From the NCBI GenBank assembly GCA_021798415.1, contig JAJZGO010000005.1:1-37140 (forward strand): a DNA stretch of 37,140 nt, given 5' to 3'. A program made the translations under genes and the position numbers. The DNA comes from Thermoplasmata archaeon (GTDB lineage: Archaea; Thermoplasmatota; Thermoplasmata; Lutacidiplasmatales; UBA184). The notes below the pieces were generated by a model that worked only from the letters and a program-made list of their open reading frames with translations, made no database searches and was not told the DNA's origin. This document shows positions 33,942 to 37,140 of the stretch, one piece after another. The number at the start of each line of letters is the position of its first letter. The stretch's first letter is position 1.

Positions 33942-33975
33942 GTCGGGGAACCCCACGGAATGCGGGTTCCCCGAC
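33942..33975. repeat. Perfect 12-base hairpin with 10-base loop
   Basis: GTCGGGGAACCC (33942-33953) and GGGTTCCCCGAC (33964-33975) are exact reverse complements around a loop of ten bases. It lies midway between two divergent promoters. It could be part of a small RNA or a protein-binding site; nothing else in the sequence decides. Confidence 0.55.
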
Positions 33976-34090
33976 ATCGCAGCGTTCATGGCTTCGCCCC
34001 GGGTCGAGGGCGCGGGGTCGATGGGCTCCTCTCCGAGCTCCCCTCGGGGAGCTCCGACGCCTCCGGCCTCCCCCGGACCGCCGGGCGCCA

Positions 34091-34100
34091 ATGCTTTTAC
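34091..34100 (+). promoter_or_regulatory. TATA box of the radical SAM gene
   Basis: ATGCTTTTAC lies 27-36 bases before ATG 34127, fitting a leaderless start. Confidence 0.5.
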
Positions 34101-34126
34101 CCCGACGCCCACCTCCTCCACGTCCC

Positions 34127-35260
34127 ATGGAGATGCGCGGGCTCCACTTGCTCCCGATGGCCTCGAGCTACCGCGGCGAGCTCTCCCCCGCGTGTCGGCA
34201 GTGCGCCGAGGGCCAGAAGATGGTCCTCTTCGTCTCGGGCCTCTGCCGGTTCCGCTGCTTCTATTGCCCCGTCTCCCCGAACCGCAACCAGCTCGACGTC
34301 GTCTACGCGAACGAGCGCCGGGTGACGAGCGACGCCGACGTGCTCGACGAGGCGAGGTCGATCGGGGCGGCCGGCACGGGGATCACGGGCGGGGACCCGC
34401 TCGGCGTGATCGACCGTGTCGAGCACTACGTCCGCCTCCTCAAGGCGGAGTTCGGAGCCGAGCACAACATCCACCTCTACACGCACGAACCGAACCCCGA
34501 GAAGCTCGCGCGGCTCGCCGCGGCGGGGCTCGACGAGTTCCGCCTGCACGTTCCCCACTACCTGTGGGGTCCCCTGTCGGGCGACGGCGGGGCGTACCGC
34601 TCGGTCCTCGAGCGGGCTCCCTCGTGGGGGATCCGGCGCGGAGTGGAGATCCCCGTGCTGCCCGAGAAGGAAGCGGAGCTCCGACGGCTGTTGCGCGCCC
34701 TCGACCGGATCGGCGTCGACTTCGTGAACCTGAACGAACTCGAGTTCTCGGAGACGAACGAGGAGAAGATGCGGTCCCGGGGCTACCGGGTCGACCCGCG
34801 CAACGGCTGGGGGGTTCGCGGCAGCCGTGCCGTCGCCGAGCGCGTCGTGCGCGAGATGCGCCTGTCGGTGCCCGTCCACTACTGCTCGTCGAGGTTCAAG
34901 GACGGCGTGCAGCTGCGCCAGCGCCTTCTGCGTCGCGCCGAGCGAACGGCCCCCGCGTTCGCCGAGCGGACGGGGGATGGGACCGTCCTCCTCGGGATCG
35001 TCGAGGCGAACGGCTCCCCGAACCTCGAGCGCTGGGCGGCGAGCGTCGCCCGGCGGATCGGGTCCGCGCCCGTCGATTACCGCCTGGACACCGCTCGTCG
35101 GCGGGTCGAGCTCGCGCCCGACGTCCTGCGCCGAGTCGCTCGGCGGTTGCCCTGGCCGGCCTTCGAGGTGGAAGTGTACCCGACGGCCGACGCGCTCGAA
35201 GTCGAGAGGGCGCCGCTCAACGACGCCGCCCGGTCGAGCTCTTCGTCCGGCACCACGTAG
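34127..35260 (+). CDS. Archaeal radical SAM protein of unknown substrate
   Basis: The 377-residue protein has the radical SAM cluster motif C-x3-C-x2-C (CRFRCFYC) near residues 41-48, preceded by CRQCAEGQKM, which adds two cysteines close by. Later parts follow the radical SAM barrel: TGITGGDPLG (the GGE-like SAM site), HIHLYTHEPN-like HNIHLYTHEPNPEKL, FRLHVPHYLWGPL and FVNLNELEFSETNEE. It recalls an uncharacterised archaeal family related to pyruvate formate-lyase activating enzymes (COG2108 is my guess from memory). ATG 34127 fits the TATA box; the longer open frame upstream is Arg/Pro-rich shadow. The 3' end overlaps the antisense tail of the Cys-rich gene at 35077-35424. Confidence 0.85.
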   Translation: MEMRGLHLLPMASSYRGELSPACRQCAEGQKMVLFVSGLCRFRCFYCPVSPNRNQLDVVYANERRVTSDADVLDEARSIGAAGTGITGGDPLGVIDRVEHYVRLLKAEFGAEHNIHLYTHEPNPEKLARLAAAGLDEFRLHVPHYLWGPLSGDGGAYRSVLERAPSWGIRRGVEIPVLPEKEAELRRLLRALDRIGVDFVNLNELEFSETNEEKMRSRGYRVDPRNGWGVRGSRAVAERVVREMRLSVPVHYCSSRFKDGVQLRQRLLRRAERTAPAFAERTGDGTVLLGIVEANGSPNLERWAASVARRIGSAPVDYRLDTARRRVELAPDVLRRVARRLPWPAFEVEVYPTADALEVERAPLNDAARSSSSSGTT

Positions 35261-35424
35261 CCCTCGTCGCACGCGTGACCTCCCCAGGTGAGGTAGCGTC
35301 GGTCGCCACGGCGGTTCTTGATCGTGCACGGCCCCCAGCCACCGTTCTCGGCGCCGTACCACATCGGACAGTCCTGGCAGTGGAGCGTCACCGCCGCCCG
35401 GGCGGGGCGGGAGGGCGGGCTCAT
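35077..35424 (-). CDS. Small Cys-rich protein, function unknown, coupled to folD
   Basis: The first 64 residues look like a real small domain: LHCQDCPMWYGAENGGWGPC, then TIKNRRGDRRYLTWGGHACDEGYVVPDEELD. Cys16, Cys19, Cys33 and Cys52 together with His15 and His50 could bind zinc or an Fe-S cluster. I do not recognise a named family. The ATG at 35424 overlaps the folD stop (ATGA), so it is probably translated with folD. From about residue 55 the frame runs antisense into the radical SAM gene for 184 bases; that Ser/Arg-rich tail may be unimportant. Confidence 0.68.
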   Translation of the reverse strand: MSPPSRPARAAVTLHCQDCPMWYGAENGGWGPCTIKNRRGDRRYLTWGGHACDEGYVVPDEELDRAASLSGALSTSSASAVGYTSTSKAGQGNRRATRRRTSGASSTRRRAVSRR

Positions 35425-36308
35425 CCGGTCCCCTCGTCCCGGCGCTGCCAGGCGCGAACGGTGTTCGCGATCAGCTCGGCGACCGTGACCGGGCCCACCC
35501 CGCCGGGGACCGGGGTCAGGGAGTCGGCCCAGCCGTCGAGCGAGGCAGCGTCGGCGTCGCCGGCGGGAACCTGGCCACCGGGGCGGCTCGGGTCGGGAAC
35601 GCTCGAAAGCCCCACGTCGACCACGTTCGCCCCGCGAGGGACGACCGCGCGCGTCAGAAGGCCCGGCCGCCCCACGCACGAAAAGATCGTGCGGGCCCCC
35701 GCGAGGGCGCCCGCGAGGTCCCGGGTCTTCGAGTGGAGGAGCGTCACGGTGGCGTCGATCCCGGTCGACTTGCCCGCGAGCAGCAGGGCGAGGGGAAGGC
35801 CGACCGTCTCCGAACGGCCGATCACCGCCACCCGCTCGCCCTCGAGGGGGAGGTGGTAGTGGCGGGCGATGTCGATCGCGGCGAGAGCGACCGCCGGGAC
35901 GTGGACCGGCCGCTGGGCGACGAGCCGCCCGAGATTCTCCGGCCCGACCCCGTCGACGTCCTTTCGGGGCCGGAGCACGGCGACCGCGGCGTAGAAATCG
36001 AACGGTGGCGGGAGCGGATGCTCGAGCAGGACCGCGTGCACGGCCGGATCCGCGTCGAGCGCGCGCAGCCGGGCGACCAGCTCGCTGGGCCCCGCAGTCG
36101 GTCCGAGGGGGTCGTCCCGGAACTCGATCCCGACCTGGGCCGCGGCCTTCGCCTGCCGGCGGAGGTAGAACCGGAACGGGCTCTCGACCCCCCGGTGGAC
36201 GCTGACGAGCGACGGAGGCGGGGTTCCGGCGGGAGCCGCGGCGACCGCCGCGCGGCTCGCGCTATCCCGCGCGGCGGCGACCGGCTTTCCCTCGAGGCGA
36301 ACGGTCAC
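35421..36308 (-). CDS. folD: FolD, methylene-THF dehydrogenase/cyclohydrolase with altered active site
   Basis: FolD interconverts methylene-, methenyl- and formyl-tetrahydrofolate. The 295-residue protein has KDVDGVGPENLGRL (116-129), the NADP-binding VIGRSETVGLPLALLL and the closing PGGVGPVTVAEL. Tyr48 is kept, but the catalytic Lys of Y-x3-K is Gln52 (FYLRRQAKAA), and the Gln of VQLPLP that holds this Lys is Glu96 (LLEHPLP). Asp119 of KDVD remains. GTG 36308 is preferred because a TATA box at 36340-36349 predicts a leaderless start there; GTG 36371 would lie at or before the promoter. The Cys-rich gene follows with a four-base overlap. Confidence 0.9.
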   Translation of the reverse strand: MTVRLEGKPVAAARDSASRAAVAAAPAGTPPPSLVSVHRGVESPFRFYLRRQAKAAAQVGIEFRDDPLGPTAGPSELVARLRALDADPAVHAVLLEHPLPPPFDFYAAVAVLRPRKDVDGVGPENLGRLVAQRPVHVPAVALAAIDIARHYHLPLEGERVAVIGRSETVGLPLALLLAGKSTGIDATVTLLHSKTRDLAGALAGARTIFSCVGRPGLLTRAVVPRGANVVDVGLSSVPDPSRPGGQVPAGDADAASLDGWADSLTPVPGGVGPVTVAELIANTVRAWQRRDEGTG

Positions 36309-36339
36309 GGTTCGGTCCGGCGGGCGGAGTTCGGTCCGG

Positions 36340-36349
36340 TAGATAACGG
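36340..36349 (-). promoter_or_regulatory. TATA box of folD
   Basis: The minus strand CCGTTATCTA is about 32-41 bases before GTG 36308, which supports that start over the upstream GTG. Confidence 0.55.
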
Positions 36350-36432
36350 ACCACTTACCGTCGCACCGCACGGTGGCCCCCGGAGCGGGGCCGTCGTGGG
36401 TCCGGCGGTGCGGCCGCCGCTCGCCCCGAAGG

Positions 36433-36441
36433 GATTTATAC
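36433..36441 (+). promoter_or_regulatory. TATA box of lonB
   Basis: GATTTATAC lies about 61 bases before ATG 36502. A second weaker block, CGTTTACTT near 36454, is nearer, so two start sites are possible. Confidence 0.5.
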
Positions 36442-36501
36442 GCACCCCCGCTTCGTTTACTTGGCGCTACGACCCCGGGACCAACGGGTTGGGACGCCTA
36501 C

Positions 36502-37140
36502 ATGGAAGAGGGAGCGGAAACACCGCCGTCCGGGGCCGATTCGGCCCCCCCGCCGAACGAGCTCGACACCTGGTCGCGAACGCTGCCGTATACTTCGAGT
36601 GCCCAAGTCGAGGTCCCTCCTCGACTCCTCGAGCAGGTGATCGGTCAGGACGAGGCCGTCGAGGTCGCGCGAAAGGCGGCGACGCAGAAGCGCCACATGA
36701 TCCTGATCGGCGAGCCGGGGACGGGCAAGAGCATGCTCGCCCGGGCGATGGTCGACTTCCTGCCCAAGGAGCAGCTCCAGGACATCCTGGCCTACCCGAA
36801 CAACGACGATCCGAACGAGCCGAAGATCCGGGTCGTTCCGTCGGGCAAGGGGAAGGAGATCGTCGCCGCCCAGAAGCTCGAGGCGGCCCAGAAGAAGGAG
36901 CAGCGCACGATCCTCTTCGTCGTCCTCTCCCTCGCCGTCTTCGCCTTCACGCTCTACATCGTGATCACCCAGCGCGACCTGACCGCGCTCCTGTTCGGCC
37001 TCCTCATCGTGTTCATCATCTACGCGCTCGTCCGGTTCTCGGGCGGCCGCAACGACGCGGGCGCGGGAGTGGCGAAGCTCCTCGTCTCCCATACTCCCGA
37101 CGATAAGCCCCCGTTCATCGACGCCACCGGTGCCCACGCC
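36502..37140 (+). CDS. lonB: Archaeal LonB membrane-anchored protease, 5' part
   Basis: LonB is the ATP-dependent protease of the archaeal cytoplasmic membrane. The first 213 residues are in the window; the rest is cut off. QVIGQDEAVEVARKAATQKRHM leads to the Walker A motif GEPGTGKSM. An insertion of two hydrophobic helices follows (about residues 136-175, TILFVVLSLAVFAFTLYIV and ALLFGLLIVFIIYALVRF), which is the mark of the archaeal LonB type. Walker B and the Ser-Lys protease domain should follow outside. An acidic, Pro-rich stretch precedes the AAA+ domain (MEEGAETPPSGADSAPPPN). Confidence 0.93.
   Translation, partial: MEEGAETPPSGADSAPPPNELDTWSRTLPYTSSAQVEVPPRLLEQVIGQDEAVEVARKAATQKRHMILIGEPGTGKSMLARAMVDFLPKEQLQDILAYPNNDDPNEPKIRVVPSGKGKEIVAAQKLEAAQKKEQRTILFVVLSLAVFAFTLYIVITQRDLTALLFGLLIVFIIYALVRFSGGRNDAGAGVAKLLVSHTPDDKPPFIDATGAHA

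Larger units (their letters stand above)
33780..34126. other. 347-base intergenic region between divergent psmA and radical SAM genes
   Basis: This spacer holds the psmA promoter (33821-33830, minus GCTCAAATGC) and the radical SAM promoter (34091-34100, ATGCTTTTAC). It also holds a perfect 12-base hairpin (33942-33975) and a second GC-rich hairpin around GAGCTCCCCTCGGGGAGCTC near 34035-34054. I see no convincing protein or tRNA gene. A minus-strand open frame (33894-34121) lacks any recognisable domain. Confidence 0.6.

Noticed and set aside
33942..33990. An H/ACA guide RNA, because ACA appears at the base of the hairpin
   Set aside because: The ACA overlaps the stem, and no pseudouridylation pocket or K-turn is visible.
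33894..34121. A 75-residue minus-strand frame in the psmA/radical SAM spacer
   Set aside because: It crosses the hairpins and the opposite promoter and has low-complexity composition with no recognisable motif.

Overview
The window reads as a stretch of chromosome from a very GC-rich archaeon. Archaeal markers are numerous: the uS13-uS4-uS11-Rpo3 operon, EF-1 alpha with uS10, pelota, archaeal MBF1, the proteasome alpha subunit, a membrane-anchored LonB, archaetidylserine synthase and decarboxylase, and archaeal dihydroneopterin aldolase (MptD). Most promoters are a TATA box 25-35 bases before a leaderless or nearly leaderless start. Bacterial-type genes (uvrA, uvrC, dnaJ, folD) and secreted kelch, Hint and cupredoxin proteins suggest a Thermoplasmata-like lineage. 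That placement is an inference, not a phylogeny.

Bases 1-3426 are an accessory segment with visibly lower GC than the rest. It starts with a decayed IS630-type transposase and ends with a second IS630 C-terminal remnant in the same orientation. Between them lie a small membrane protein, a kelch-repeat surface protein and a broken Hint-domain (hedgehog/intein-type) gene.

From 3427 on the region is dense housekeeping. 3427-9332: an MFS exporter that seems to need a CTG start, pelota, the rps13-rps4-rps11-rpo3 operon and an RsmC/MJ0882-type methyltransferase. 9335-11969: dnaJ, a SAM-cleaving DUF62 enzyme, a small membrane protein and a stand-alone RAM (Lrp-type) regulator. 12129-14714: a second MFS transporter and citrate synthase. 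14644-18132: tuf, rps10, asd, pssA and mptD on the minus strand with very short gaps or ATGA overlaps. 18365-20349: a VOC protein, an acyl-CoA thioesterase with MBF1, and a small membrane protein. 20381-24181: argF, a thiolase with its DUF35 partner, and a cupredoxin. 24249-24322: tRNA-Phe(GAA). 24512-32925: topA, an ArfB-like creatininase, uvrA, uvrC and a small membrane protein. 33021-37140: psmA, a radical SAM protein, a small Cys-rich protein with folD, and the start of lonB.

Several themes connect the genes. mptD, folD and the ArfB-like deformylase all belong to pterin, flavin or C1 cofactor metabolism. uvrA and uvrC form one repair operon, and dnaJ, psmA and lonB cover protein quality control. 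I found no CRISPR array, no defence island and no intact mobile element. The most unusual points are the decayed Hint and IS630 genes, a UvrC without its C-terminal helix-hairpin-helix region, a FolD with a double active-site substitution, an ornithine carbamoyltransferase with HDLP instead of HCLP, a CuA-like cupredoxin without the expected His and with a palindrome next to its promoter, and a small Cys-rich gene running antisense into a radical SAM gene.
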